Below are positions 11,823-23,101 of a stretch of 64,000 nt of DNA, piece after piece. Numbering within the stretch: position 1 is the first letter of the stretch; every line of letters starts with the position of its first letter. The position numbers and the translations under genes are program-made. The notes under the pieces were generated by a model. The model did no database searches and was not told the DNA's origin. It was given only the letters and a program-made list of their open reading frames with translations. The stretch spans positions 5,891,501 through 5,955,500 of the forward strand of contig NC_085112.1 in assembly GCF_030269925.1 (NCBI RefSeq), given 5' to 3'. This stretch comes from Bombyx mori (lineage: Eukaryota > Arthropoda > Insecta > Lepidoptera > Bombycidae).

Positions 11823-13290
11823 ACCTATTTACAATTTTCGTAATTAATATTAATATTAAATTTATGATAAAAACGACTGTTTGGCGGCAATTTTAATATC
11901 ATGCACCGTTATTTAACCAGAGTCACATACGTCCGCACTACGCGACGCATTCACAAAATTATTGCCTTGTAACCCACTATATCACTTTAAATTTACGACA
12001 ACCTGTATATGATAGATTTTCAATCCGGCCTACGTAATATACGGCGAAAAACGTTTCGCTGTCAAAATAGAGAAATAAATAAACCAGTGACAACCAATTA
12101 ATAACTCGTAAAGTGTCAGTGTTGAGGACAATAAAAAACTTTGGCGGGGATAAAAAGGGGCAGAAAAAGGCGCTCACAATGGACAAAATGAGGAGAGAAA
12201 CGCCTGTAAAAAGCGATCCGATATCGTTCATAAATTTGGTTGGATTCAAAACAAATCGCCCTTATTCATTACACGTATGAATTATGACCAATATTTTATG
12301 CACTTATCAGAACACAAAGCGAATAGAAACTATTCGAAACACATAAAAACAACTCGGAGACGTCAAAGAAACGCTCTCGCTTCATTAGTCACGTGTCGTT
12401 TCGAAAATGAATGGTTCATGCACAAAAAAACTGTTAATCGTTGGTCCGTAAATTGATTGTTATCTTTAATAGCGCATGAGCTTTATACGTATGAAAATAC
12501 GTGAATAATATTTTTTTTAATTTATGTATGGACGATTAGCCAAATTTAAAACGAATTCTGCAATTTTTCTCGGCTATTACTCGAAATCTCAAATGGTGTG
12601 GATAATCTATTTGTATGTATATAGATTTCAAACAAAATTTCAAACAATAAACCATTTAGTTACATGCAATTTGTTCAAATAGTATACGGTAGTGATTATG
12701 TTACATTTCATACTAAAGAAAATGCTTCACTTGAGAGAAAACACATAAGACACATAAGAGTGAAGAATGAAAAATACATAAAATAAGAATTTAAAAAAAA
12801 TTAGATTATTAACTTTTTCAGCTCATTTAAAGCAATAAGATGATTTCGAATTCAGAATGAATGTTCTTTAAAGTTTCACTTTAAAATATAGTACACATTA
12901 ATCATGCAAAAAGAATAAAACGTGAGAACTTGAGCATTTATTACTTACTATATATGAAACTTATACGACAATCCCTTCGTGAGGCGTCGAATCATTCTGG
13001 CACTCTGAACCAAACAAATAATAAAACAAATGTGATCAAAGATGTACAAAAACCGATGTTAAAAACATTAAAAAGGAACCCAAAATGATAAATTTCGAGC
13101 TGTTTTTGAAAGAGTTTATTTATGTCATGACAATGTACTGTGGCCTTAAAGTTTATCAGATTTCGTTTGGTCATGCATTCAAAGTGCATGCTTGGATTTG
13201 ATTTGACATCAGGACCATGTACTTCTGTTTTTTTTTCTTTCTTTTTTTCTGTACTTTTTTGACACAAATTTATTTAAAATATTTCTTAAG
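11823..13290. other. AT-rich DNA, no gene seen
   Basis: Two minus-strand ORFs of 90 and 91 codons (11977-12249 and 12992-13267) have low-complexity composition and no recognisable domain. I treat them as chance. Confidence 0.5.
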
Positions 13291-13291
13291 T

Positions 13292-13545
13292 ATGTGTTTT
13301 TTATTTTATTTTATTGCTTAGATGGGTGGACGAGCTCACAGCCCACCTGGTTACTGGAGACCATAGACATCTACAACGTAAATGCGCCACCCACCTTGAG
13401 ATATAAGTTCTAAGATCTCAGTATAGTTACAACGGCTGCCCTACCCTTCAGAGCGAAACACATTACTGCTTCACGGCAGAAATAGGCAGGGCGGTGGTAC
13501 CTACCTGCGCGGACTCACAAGAGGTCCTAACGCCAGTAGAATCTA
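13292..13545 (-). mobile_element. Bm1 SINE, 5' truncated
   Basis: On the minus strand it runs from the body of Bm1 (TCTTGTGAGTCCGCGCAGG, CTGCCTATTTCTGCCGTGAA) to the 3' end GGTGGGCTGTGAGC and GCAATAAAAT. A small deletion has removed the CTTAACA segment between CAGTAACCA and CCAGGTGG. The tRNA head is absent. Confidence 0.9.
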
Positions 13546-14880
13546 GAAGTAGAATAGAATCCGGTAGTGTCTGTGTTTTATATTTGTATCTTAAACTAGG
13601 ATAGAATTTCTACGATCCAATATTCTCGTCGGGCAGATAAGCAGCCACGTTTTCAAACCTAGGCAACTTTAAATTAGACAAGAAGAATTATTCTCCAATC
13701 TCTTTTATCCCGACCACAAATCACGTGGCTTCTTTGGAAGTAATTGAAAATACATTACGCAACCAAATTAAAGTGGAAAGTGGAACAAGTTAGCGGGGCG
13801 GCGGCAGGTGGAGCGACATCTCCCTAACCGTGGAATGTTTTGGCATAAAATATCGCTTCAATTATTTACGTGAAAGATTTATGGCACTTAGAAAAGTGCG
13901 CCGAGAAAAAAAAAACTGGGAGCGACGTGTGCACGAAAAGTGTTTTTCTTTGGAAACTTATAATGGGTATGAGTGTAGGGAAAGTTCTTTTTTTGAATCT
14001 CTTTCCTATGGTAATTTGTTTTGGCCGCGTTTATAAAGATATTAGTTCTTCTTTATTAGCCGGCGAAGTTATCGAATTATTTTTATAAGACGCTTTCTTG
14101 TTTCCTGTTCTCATATAGCATTCGTTACATGAAGTATCGACGGAAACGAATTACGATTCGGTTGGGCGGAAATATTTCTCGTAAGAAACATACTTCCTGA
14201 TTATATATGAATAGACTAGATGCAGATTAGGGACGACGAGCCGCTGTTACGTGATATGAGGTCGTCAGCTCCAAAGTGACCTAACCCACAAATTTTCATA
14301 TTCGTGCTTAGATAATGCAATTTATTTAAAACTTAATCAATTTTGTCGCAGAACCGGCCTATCTCTAGTTTGACCCATAGATAACAGATGGCTTTGCAAA
14401 AACTTATTTCGGCGCGTATTGTTTTTGCCAACGAAGCAGTGTAAAAGTAAATTCGAATTTTCCATATTAACTATGATAAACTTAGGCTACTTTTGCGCTG
14501 ACGGCCTCATATATAAATTAGAATATCACCTAATTAAAACGAACCCAGGTGAGTTTCCCACTGGATGTTATGTTTAACTAAACACGGAGACTATGAACTC
14601 GCAAACAATCTTAATAAGTACATCTAATATCACAAGTCACATGAAACGTTCCACGCATGTTTATTTTTCATTTACGAGCGAAGCACCGAGCAAACAACCG
14701 TGTAAGTTATTACGTGTTGCGATATGAACAGATATTTTTATGGTAATGTATCGAGTTGGTTTTTTTGCGCTATTACGCATGTTTAAGTACTTGTTTAGTG
14801 TATGTCGTGGAAATTAATGTTTTTGTATTAAAAGTTTTTGGGATGGTAGTACTGAAATTTTATATTACAAGTAAAGGCTG
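13546..14880. other. No gene seen
   Basis: Two overlapping plus-strand ORFs of about 70 codons at 13830-14088 are lysine- and arginine-rich and lack recognisable domains. The rest is AT-rich with occasional CpG-containing words. Confidence 0.45.
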
Positions 14881-14881
14881 G

Positions 14882-15262
14882 CAATTACTGGTGGTAGGAC
14901 CTCTTGTGAATCCGCACGGGTAGGTACCACCGCCCCGCCTATTTCTGCCGTGAAGCAATAATGCGTTTCGGTTTGAAGGGTGGGGCAGCCGTTGTAACTA
15001 TACTGAGATCTTAGAACTTATATCTCAAGGTGTGTGGCGCATTTACGCTGTAGATGTCTATGGGCTCCAGTAACCACTTTTTTTTTTCTTTTTTTTTTTT
15101 TATTGCCTTTGTAGGCAGACGGGCATACGGCCCACCTGATGGTGAGTGGTTACCGTCGCCCATGGACTTCAGCAATGCAAGGGGCAGAGCCAAGCCGCTG
15201 CCTACCGCAAACTTAACTTACTTAACACCAGGTGGGCTGTGAGCTCGTCCACAAATCTAAGC
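14882..15262 (+). mobile_element. Bm1 SINE interrupted by an antisense LINE tail
   Basis: A Bm1 body starts at AATTACTGGTGGTAGGACC (head missing) and proceeds to CTCCAGTAACCACTT at 15077. It resumes at 15221 with CTTAACACCAGGTGGGCTGT and ends GCAATAAAA at about 15262. The 140-bp interruption is a separate insertion described below. Confidence 0.9.
15078..15212 (-). mobile_element. CR1-like LINE 3' tail nested in Bm1
   Basis: Reverse-complemented, it matches the terminal ~110 bp of the LINE just downstream (17560-17650): GGCAGCGGCTTGGCTCTGCC, GTCCATGGGCGACGGTAACC, CTCACCATCAGGTGGGCCGT and GCAATAAAA, with poly(A) appearing as the T run at 15078-15102. It landed in the Bm1 3' end in antisense. 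The target duplication is short and unclear. Confidence 0.88.
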
Positions 15263-15455
15263 AATAAAAAAAAAGGCTTTTAATTTGCGGGATTGTTTCT
15301 TTGTTGTATTTTAACAGAGCAGAAGGTCTCAACTACCTGAAGCTGTTTAAAAAGTTTGAACTTTGTAGGATAGACAGTATGACAACCACATTCAAACAAA
15401 AAATAATCAAAAAAAAACACATAATAACTCCAGGACATTTCTGCTTTATGTCTGC
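15263..15455. other. Unassigned spacer
   Basis: A short A-rich stretch between the interrupted Bm1 and the truncated LINE. I see no target-site duplication here matching the DNA after 17680. Confidence 0.4.
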
Positions 15456-17600
15456 GTGATAATCTACAGTAAAAAATTAATTGAATCCGGTCCGCGCAGG
15501 TGGGACACCTTATTGTGCTTTGAAGTGATCCGGGGGATGGAATTGTTTATTCCCTCCTCTGAAGTGCCCGTTGGGGGTCGCAGCAGACCCTGGTATAACA
15601 ATGCCAGTAGGGATGCTGCACACCTCAAGCGGTCCGCATACGTGGCATGGGATAATGCCAGGAGACGTCGGGATCCTAACATCTCAGGGGAAAGGCGGAA
15701 ATATAACGCCGCTTCCAGGTCCTACAAGAAGATAATTGCCAAGGCGAAGTCGGAGCACGTTGCTAGAGTTGGCGAGCGATTAAAGAGCTATCCCTCCGGG
15801 AGCCGTGCTTTTTGGTCGCTCGCCAAAGCTGCAGAAGGAAACTTTTGCAGGTCTAGTCTCCCACCACTGCGCAAGTCCGATGACACTCTGGCCCACAGCG
15901 CGAAAGAGAAGGCTGACCTTCTGGTCAAACTCTTCGCCTCGAACTCGACTGTGGACGACGGGGGTGCCACTCCACCGAACATCCCCCAGTGTGATAGCTC
16001 CCTGCCGGATATCTGCTTCACACAGTGTGCAGTTAGGCGGGAGCTCCGACTCCTGGACGTCCATAAGTCGAGTGGGCCAGATGGCATCCCCGCAGTGGTT
16101 CTGAAAACGTGCGCCCCTGAGCTGACACCTGCGCTAACGCGTTTGTATCGCCTCTCTTATTGCGCTAACAGGGTTCCGTCTTCATGGAAGACCGCCCACG
16201 TCCACCCTATCCCCAAGAAGGGTGACCGGTCGGACCCGTCGAGCTATAGGCCTATCGCGATAACTTCCTTGCTTTCCAAGGTGATGGAGCGAATAATAAA
16301 TACACTACTCCTGAAGTATCTTGAGGATCGCCAGCTGATCAGTGACCGACAGTACGGTTTCCGTCACGGTCGCTCAGCTGGCGATCTTCTTGTATACCTT
16401 ACTCACAGGTGGGCTGAAGCCTTGGAGAGCAAGGGCGAGGCTCTTGCTGTGAGCCTTGATATCGCGAAGGCCTTCGACAGGGTCTGGCATAGGGCACTTC
16501 TATCGAAGCTACCATCTTACGGAATCCCCGAGGGTCTCTGCAAGTGGATCGCTAGCTTTTTGGATGGGCGGAGCATCACGGTCGTTGTAGACGGTGACTG
16601 TTCTGATACCATGACCATTAACGCTGGCGTTCCACAAGGTTCGGTGCTCTCCCCCACGCTTTTCATCCTGTATATCAATGACATGCTGTCTATTGATGGC
16701 ATGCATTGCTATGCGGATGACAGCACGGGGGATGCGCGATATATCGGCCATCAGAGTCTCTCTCGGAGCGCGGTGCAAGAGAGACGATCAAAACTTGTGT
16801 CTGAAGTGGAGAACTCTCTGGGGCGAGTCTCCGAATGGGGTGAATTGAACTTGGTTCAATTCAACCCGATAAAGACACAAGTTTGCGCGTTCACTGCGAA
16901 GAAGGACCCCTTTGTCATGGCGCCGCAATTCCAAGGAGTATCCCTGCAACCTTCCGAGAGTATTGGGATACTTGGGGTCGACATTTCGAGCGATGTCCAG
17001 TTTCGGAGTCATTTGGAAGGCAAAGCCAAGTTGGCGTCCAAAATGCTGGGAGTCCTCAACAGAGCGAAGCGGTACTTCACGCCTGGACAAAGGCTTTTGC
17101 TTTATAAAGCACAAGTCCGGCCTCGCGTGGAGTACTGCTCCCATCTCTGGGCCGGGGCTCCCAAATACCAGCTTCTTCCATTTGACTCCATACAGAGGAG
17201 GGCCGTTCGGATTGTCGATAATCCCATTCTCACGGATCGTTTGGAGCCTCTGGGTCTGCGGAGGGACTTCGGTTCCCTCTGTATTTTGTACCGTATGTTC
17301 CATGGGGAGTGCTCTGAGGAATTGTTCGAGATGATACCGGCATCTCGTTTTTACCATCGCACCGCCCGCCACCGGAGTAGAGTTCATCCATACTACCTGG
17401 AGCCTCTGCGGTCATCCACAGTGCGTTTCCAGAGATCTTTTTTGCCACGTACCATCCGGCTATGGAATGAGCTCCCCTCCACGGTGTTTCCTGAGCGCTA
17501 TGACATGTCCTTCTTCAAACGAGGCTTGTGGAGAGTATTAAGCAGTAGGCAGCGGCTTGGCTCTGCCCCTGGCATTGCTGAAGTCCATGGGCGACGGTAA
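15456..17600 (+). CDS. Reverse transcriptase of a 5'-truncated CR1/Jockey-superfamily LINE
   Basis: A 714-codon frame without a stop encodes the reverse-transcriptase half of a non-LTR retrotransposon ORF2. Visible RT blocks in order are SGPDGIP (substrate-side block), IPKKGDRSDPSSYRPIAI, AVSLDIAKAFDRVWH (catalytic D), GVPQGSVLSP, and the YADD catalytic box at residues 419-422. The conserved C-terminal region runs from RVEYCSHLW through HRTARHRSRVHPYYLEP to RTIRLWNELPSTVFP. The upstream endonuclease domain is missing, so the copy is truncated within ORF2. The frame opens at GTG with no preceding ATG, and the first ten or so residues are probably flanking sequence. The stop lies inside the element's conserved 3' tail. 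Without endonuclease or its own promoter it is probably not autonomous, but the intact frame implies a recent insertion. Confidence 0.9.
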   Translation: MIIYSKKLIESGPRRWDTLLCFEVIRGMELFIPSSEVPVGGRSRPWYNNASRDAAHLKRSAYVAWDNARRRRDPNISGERRKYNAASRSYKKIIAKAKSEHVARVGERLKSYPSGSRAFWSLAKAAEGNFCRSSLPPLRKSDDTLAHSAKEKADLLVKLFASNSTVDDGGATPPNIPQCDSSLPDICFTQCAVRRELRLLDVHKSSGPDGIPAVVLKTCAPELTPALTRLYRLSYCANRVPSSWKTAHVHPIPKKGDRSDPSSYRPIAITSLLSKVMERIINTLLLKYLEDRQLISDRQYGFRHGRSAGDLLVYLTHRWAEALESKGEALAVSLDIAKAFDRVWHRALLSKLPSYGIPEGLCKWIASFLDGRSITVVVDGDCSDTMTINAGVPQGSVLSPTLFILYINDMLSIDGMHCYADDSTGDARYIGHQSLSRSAVQERRSKLVSEVENSLGRVSEWGELNLVQFNPIKTQVCAFTAKKDPFVMAPQFQGVSLQPSESIGILGVDISSDVQFRSHLEGKAKLASKMLGVLNRAKRYFTPGQRLLLYKAQVRPRVEYCSHLWAGAPKYQLLPFDSIQRRAVRIVDNPILTDRLEPLGLRRDFGSLCILYRMFHGECSEELFEMIPASRFYHRTARHRSRVHPYYLEPLRSSTVRFQRSFLPRTIRLWNELPSTVFPERYDMSFFKRGLWRVLSSRQRLGSAPGIAEVHGRR

Positions 17601-17646
17601 CCACTCACCATCAGGTGGGCCGTATGCTCGTCTGCCTACAAGGGCA

Positions 17647-17679
<33 letters not shown>
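15470..17679 (+). mobile_element. CR1/Jockey-superfamily LINE insertion, 5' truncated
   Basis: The element comprises the RT frame above plus the short 3' tail (17601-17648: CACTCACCATCAGGTGGGCC, TCGTCTGCCTACAAGGGCAA) and a 31-nt poly(A) at 17649-17679. The 5' junction lies somewhere near 15470 but is not exactly placed. No clear target-site duplication is seen. Fragments of the same family occur at 2.8, 9.4, 15.1, 44.2, 46.3 and 47.4 kb. Confidence 0.85.
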
Positions 17680-17682
<3 letters not shown>

Positions 17683-19510
17683 GCACATTTTCGCCACGAA
17701 TTTCATCTATTCACTTAAGGACATATCTTTTTAACGTTCCATAAGGAAAGTGCTTACTGTTTCAACGTTTTATGGCCGTCACAATCTTTTGTCTGCTTAA
17801 TAGAATGTCAGGAAATAGAATGGCGGCGCATTTGTGAGTTTTATATTTGTTAAAAAAAAATTATTAGTACAATTTGTTTAATTGCAACATATAATTTCGT
17901 GTCCTTTGATGCAATCAAGGGTGATAAGTAATTTTGGCTAAAATAAAGAAGAATAAATAAAAATATTGAAGAAAGAGAATCAAGTTAACAACCATTTGAG
18001 CGAAATATCTGGCAAGTATAAGATAAAAAAACGCAAGGTGAATGAGAGTTGATTGGCATCATGACGTTCGAATAATTTTTCAGACTTACCCCAGACGAGC
18101 ACTGACTAGGCTAGGACTGAAAGCTAGGACGACCTAATTCTAGACATAGAATAGCACTCAAACAGGAATCTAACTTATCTCTTTGTTTCTATACCTATAC
18201 GAAACGTCGTGTTTGAATATTTTTGTTTGTTTTATAATCATAAGGAACAGTAATGCAAATATCACACAAACTACATAATACACCAGTAATTCGCATTCAA
18301 TGCGTTGAGCTTCAGGAAGAGATCTCTTTCACTCTTAAATTTATGTGCTGTAGGGACGAACATACCGCGATACTCATCTAAACCATTATTCGACAATAAT
18401 ATTTGATGAGTACACGATAATTAATTAAAAAATTATAACCTAAGTGTTTCACATAAATTAATATCGTTTACATTTTTGCTCATTACGTGCAACGATCTTG
18501 CTCCAGTACAAATATATGATAAGCATCGGGCGTACTTTAAAACGGGCGTTAAATTATACGAGAGAGGTAACAACAAAAAACTGTGTGTTTCCAGCTTTAA
18601 TATAATTTGTTAATGATAAATAAACTCATAAATCGGACTGTGAGCGCGCTCGCGAATTTGTTTACAGCAGATTCGCATTTAAGATATCGTTGCCGCATTG
18701 TCGCTAATCCCCTAACAACTTTGAATGGGAAAAATTTAAATCCGACAACGTTCTACGGGCACGTAATGAAGAAAAATAAGAATTTCACGTTTTGTTTATG
18801 AGCGCGGGTAGTTCGGATGCATGTGTAATATACTTCTGTTAACACATAGTCGTATTAATTGTCGTCTCTGTAGTTTTTAATCTTCGGTAAAAAACTCTGT
18901 CGCTTTTTATCTTGTTATTCGTTGTAGTTTTCTTTCGTTTTCGTAAAATGTCAACTCAGAAGTTTAATTGTTATGTGGAATTAATTTAATAGGGCATTTG
19001 ATTAATATAAAGACTAAATAAAAAAAATAAAAAAATTTCAAATGGGTTTCTTGTGATAGCACATCCAAGCTGTGGCCTTAACGTCCCCGTAACGGGAATT
19101 TTGTAACTCATACACATTTCAAATTAGGGATTCCTTTAAGACGAATTACGGATGGCGAGCATCCTCAGCGCCCTTAAGGCATTATGCTGAAGCACGTACC
19201 CGAATGTTTTCACGCACCACCCCTCATCTCGAGTCCAACCCCCAGATATAATATATCCAGCAAACTTAACATATATTTGTACCGTAAATCCTTTTAATGT
19301 ATAGCTCCACAGTTGTTGGTTTATTTAAAATTTTAAAGGCAAATCTGTATTTACCAAATGGTCCTTGAATGGTCCTTGAGTTATAAAATTATAAAAAGGT
19401 ATTGATCTATTTAAAATAATAACTCAATAAACATCTTTTGTCATTTTAGGATTATTTTTGTTTAATTAGAACCGGTATAGAGAATAGACTGTTGCAATTT
19501 AAACTCGTAA
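17680..19510. other. AT-rich DNA, no gene seen
   Basis: A 64-codon ORF at 18607-18801 has no recognisable domain. Nothing else stands out. Confidence 0.45.
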
Positions 19511-19515
19511 TAAAT

Positions 19516-19680
19516 AATAGTTTAAAAAACAAATAAAATACGCTTTTATAGAAAATCCAACTAAAAATAGTTATAAGCTAAAATATAGTTAAAATAAAAA
19601 AACTATTTTTTTTTAATAAATTTGAATTAAAAATAGTGTTAGAAAAAATGTTTTTATTGTAAAAAAAGCGTGGGGTACTT
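19516..19680 (-). repeat. Unnamed AT-rich repeat, left (inverted) half
   Basis: It shares a perfect 33-bp inverted match (19535-19567 against 19767-19799) and the GCGTGGGGT word with the right half. Read on the minus strand, the order ACCCCACGC, TTTTTACAATAAAAACATTT, CTAACACTATTTTTAATTC, AGTTGGATTTTCTATAAAAG equals that of the separate copy at 35.5 kb. No ORF is present. Confidence 0.65.
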
Positions 19681-19754
19681 TTCAGGATACCTATTATCAA
19701 AATAGCCCTTCCACTCACATCTGTTCATAAAATATTTATAACTACTGATACCAT

Positions 19755-20220
19755 GCACCCCACGCTTTTTTAGTTGGATTTTCTATAAAAGCGTATTTTG
19801 TTAGTTATTTTAAACTATTTTTTACTTTTAATTTTTTTGTTGAATTTCAATTTTTTCCATATATTTTTTTGAAATTGAATTATCATCGGTCCTTAATAAG
19901 TATACCAAATTTCGAGATAATCCGACGTTTTGAAGGGGGTCCAAAAAGACGTGGGATGGAATGGCGAAATTTAGTGGATATTTAGTTTAACAACAAAATC
20001 TTTTATTCTTTTTAAATAAATACTACATAAATACATATTCGTAACATCGTTACGTCAATCTTATATCTGTCATTTATATTTTCTTTTAAAATAAAACGAG
20101 TGTGCCAGTTTGAATTAACCAAAAAGTACCGATATCTCGTCAAAATCATGTTCAAAGATTCCGTTACATACTAACGTACATACAATACGTCTGAAGCTAA
20201 TAAAAGCGTATTAATAAAGA
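19755..20220 (+). repeat. Unnamed AT-rich repeat, right half
   Basis: It runs from GCACCCCACGCTTTTTTAG through GTATACCAAATTTCGAGATA and TCCGACGTTTTGAAGGGGGT to the 3' words TCATGTTCAAAGATTCCGTT and GAAGCTAATAAAAGCGTATT. Compared with the 35.5-kb copy, it lacks a segment after the CCCCACGC word and has about 185 extra bases at 19955-20140. The closing words resemble ends of moth retroelement repeats. The class is not determined. Confidence 0.6.
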
Positions 20221-20829
20221 AAACTCTCTGAAGACAATTTTCAACTACAATTTATAAAGAAGAAAAGATCTACAGCTCGTCGTTCAGAAGACACATCGCA
20301 GACTATCCGTAATGCGAAAATGGCCAGGCTTTACTCGTATTTGACATTGCGGATAAATTGATATTTATAAGTCGAAGGGCCAAGGATACGTTTAAAGGGA
20401 TTCCCTTTATTGCTGTATCGGCCCGGTTCCTGTCTTGCCTCAGGTTATTATGAAATATACGGAGTTAACTTGAAAACGTCGAAGGTATATTTATTGGGAG
20501 AACGGAGGAATTATCGGTGGAGTCGGATGTGAGGGAAGCCATTATTATCCTTTTATTGGTATAATATTTAATTTTGGACCTTTAGCTAGTCCTCGATGGC
20601 AGTAGTTACATATAAATTGGGAAATTATTTACGTGAAGAAAAGCTTCTAGAAAAAAATCTATGCCTAATGCTTCATTATTATAATATTATTTACATTAAA
20701 ACGTGTTGTTCTAAATGAATTGCTTATTTTCAAAATTAACCACTGAAACATATTACTTAATATATATGTACATATGTATGTATATTTACTAAATATCTTA
20801 TATCTTATACCTTCAAACGAGCAATTTTT
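20221..20829. other. No gene seen
   Basis: AT-rich sequence with a less AT-rich stretch around 20390-20560 that matches nothing I recognise. Confidence 0.45.
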
Positions 20830-21125
20830 GTATATATAAAACTGTATCTCGGAAACGGCTCCAACGATTTTCATAAAATTTAGTATACAGGGGATTTCGG
20901 GGGCGATAAATCGATCTAGCTACGATTTTTTTTCAGAAAATGTTGTTTTATTCGTGTTTTCAATAATCAACTCTTCCCGACATCTATTGGCGAATAATAA
21001 TACTATTTTTCTTAATTGAGGGCAACTAACCGCTTTAAAGACACAACAAGATGGCGTTATCAAAAAAAAAACGAGCAAGGCTCGGTCATCATCTAGCGCA
21101 TCTTAATGCAAAAGTCAAATTTATT
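20830..21125 (+). repeat. Lepidopteran interspersed repeat
   Basis: It begins ATATAAAACTGTATCTCGGA with AACGGCTCCAACGATTTTCA, contains GGGGCGATAAATCGATCTAG and ends near GAGCAAGGCTCGGTCATC. These words are characteristic of a repeat common in moth genomes. The family name and class are not certain. No ORF. Confidence 0.5.
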
Positions 21126-23100
21126 GCCGATGAACTGTAACTACTCCTCCTTACATTGTACACTGTACACTGTAATTATAATAAATTAAGCTGTGTTTTA
21201 AATACATATGTATATAGTATGTATAAAAAGTGCGTACTATATTTTCTTGTTTATTTTGTTTTTTACGTTTCCTTGGTGAATACGGAAGAAAACTGTAACC
21301 AAAATTGTTTTATTGATAGCAATCTCGACAAAACAAAAATAATAAAAAATCGTCTGAAAATCTCCAGAGAAAAAAAGGCACTAAGCATTTTTGTCTTTTC
21401 CTTTATTTGATTTTCACGGAGGAAATACACGAAGGTAGCTGAGAAGGTGAGAACATAATTGAATGTGTTGTACAAGCTAACAAACAACATTGAAGACGTC
21501 CAAAAGCTTTCTTAGAATTGATCAGAAAAATCTTGACACTATTTAACATTACTAGGTATCGTTCACCTTCGCAAAAATTGTTATTTTGAAGCATTAATTC
21601 TTTTTAGTTTGAAGTGTAGAGCTCACATGTCAAGGCACTGGCGGCATTCACGTTGTGATATCTGTGAGAACCAGCTGATTTTAAAGACAACACGCATTGC
21701 AGACATTCTGATGGCTGAAACCGGTAGTTCTAGGAAGAGTCTCAGAAAAGCAGACAATTGAAGAGGAAAATTAAAACTTCAGTAATGCAACAGTGACATG
21801 GTACGTATGTCTATATTTACTATTTTCATAATGACTAGATCTCTGAATCGGTTTTGAGCAGAACTAGTACTAGTAAAACACTTATTAGAGGTTTGTCATT
21901 CCACAGATAAAAACAAAGTAATTTTAGTCGTCCGTTGCAACGAAAACTGTATTCGAAACATCAAAAATATAATAATATAATGATTACAGTAAACGCGATA
22001 TGAAGCCGAAAAGTAGTTCTAATTACATTTTTTTTTCTAAATTTATATTTCCCCGGAACTATTATAATATGATTACATTAGTCACAATTCCAAAACACTA
22101 CATTGTTTTACTTCACTTTTGGCGGAATGTGCGCGACCGAAGCCACGTATAAATTATTGTGATCGGCTGCAAGTTTCAGGACGGGTCAGAGGTGTTCCGC
22201 GGGGCGGGGGGCGACCGGCAATTATCGGGAACATTGATGTATTACAATACTGGATACTTTACGGATGATTAAACACATTTTTAATATAGTTATGTACTGA
22301 TTTTTCCAAAATTTAAGTATTTTTTCGAGAGAGTACCTACTATCAGCACTAGGCGTTTATCTACTTTTATTTCATGTACCTACCGTTTTTCTTCATTTAT
22401 TGGAAATTTTACTATTTTACGAGTGAAACAAAGCTCAACTGAACTCAAACACTCAATTGAAGTTATCATTAAATAATATATGAAATATAACTAAATTCAA
22501 GCCACACGCGAACCACCTGTCATTACTGGCACCACGAGTATGATCGAAAGCTCTTGCTCCTAAGTGGCAGCGCTAACTGGACAAAGTTCCAGTTCCGGGA
22601 TCGAAGTATCGTTGAAAATACACAAATATAAATATCGATTATTTGTTTTAATCGAAATTTAATCGAATCTTCTAGTACTACAATTACCATGCTAAGTACC
22701 TAAGTATTGCACCGTACGGCTCTAGCCTTCTTAATTCAAAAATGTCGAATTGGCATGTTAGCATTCTCTACGGATGATTTTAATTCATTTTACAATTTTT
22801 GTAGACTGATCTTCCTTAGGCAGGAAAATTGTAAAGAGTTTTGAACATCGGAAAAATTTTGATGATGATCGATGATGATTTCGATCTAAATAGAAAAACA
22901 AGCTCTAAATACACCCGGTATTAAATAATTACCTTTTAATACGAACGTCTTTTTTTCATACTTATTTGCTTCCAACCTGCGCCTTCACTTACATACATAA
23001 AGTGGCGGGCGGGGTGATGGAAGTCATGATTTCTTAAACAAATAGGCACACTGGTCACCGATTCACGAAATACCTTAAGCAATCATAGCTCAAATCATTT
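21126..23100. other. Mostly AT-rich, no gene seen
   Basis: A fragment at 21640-21680 may be a scrap of Bm1 (GGCGGCATTCACGTTGTGAT). A GC- and CpG-rich patch at 22120-22230, including a GGGGCGGGGGGCGAC run, is out of character with its surroundings and unexplained. Confidence 0.45.
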
Positions 23101-23101
23101 A

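Noticed and set aside
15780..17448. Several antisense and alternate-frame ORFs of 60-199 codons over the LINE at 15.5-17.6 kb
   Set aside because: They are shadows of the GC-richer reverse transcriptase frame and carry no domains of their own.
19535..19799. Inverted repeat as a hairpin RNA gene
   Set aside because: The arms belong to a dispersed repeat also present at 35.5 kb, so rearranged element copies are the simpler explanation.
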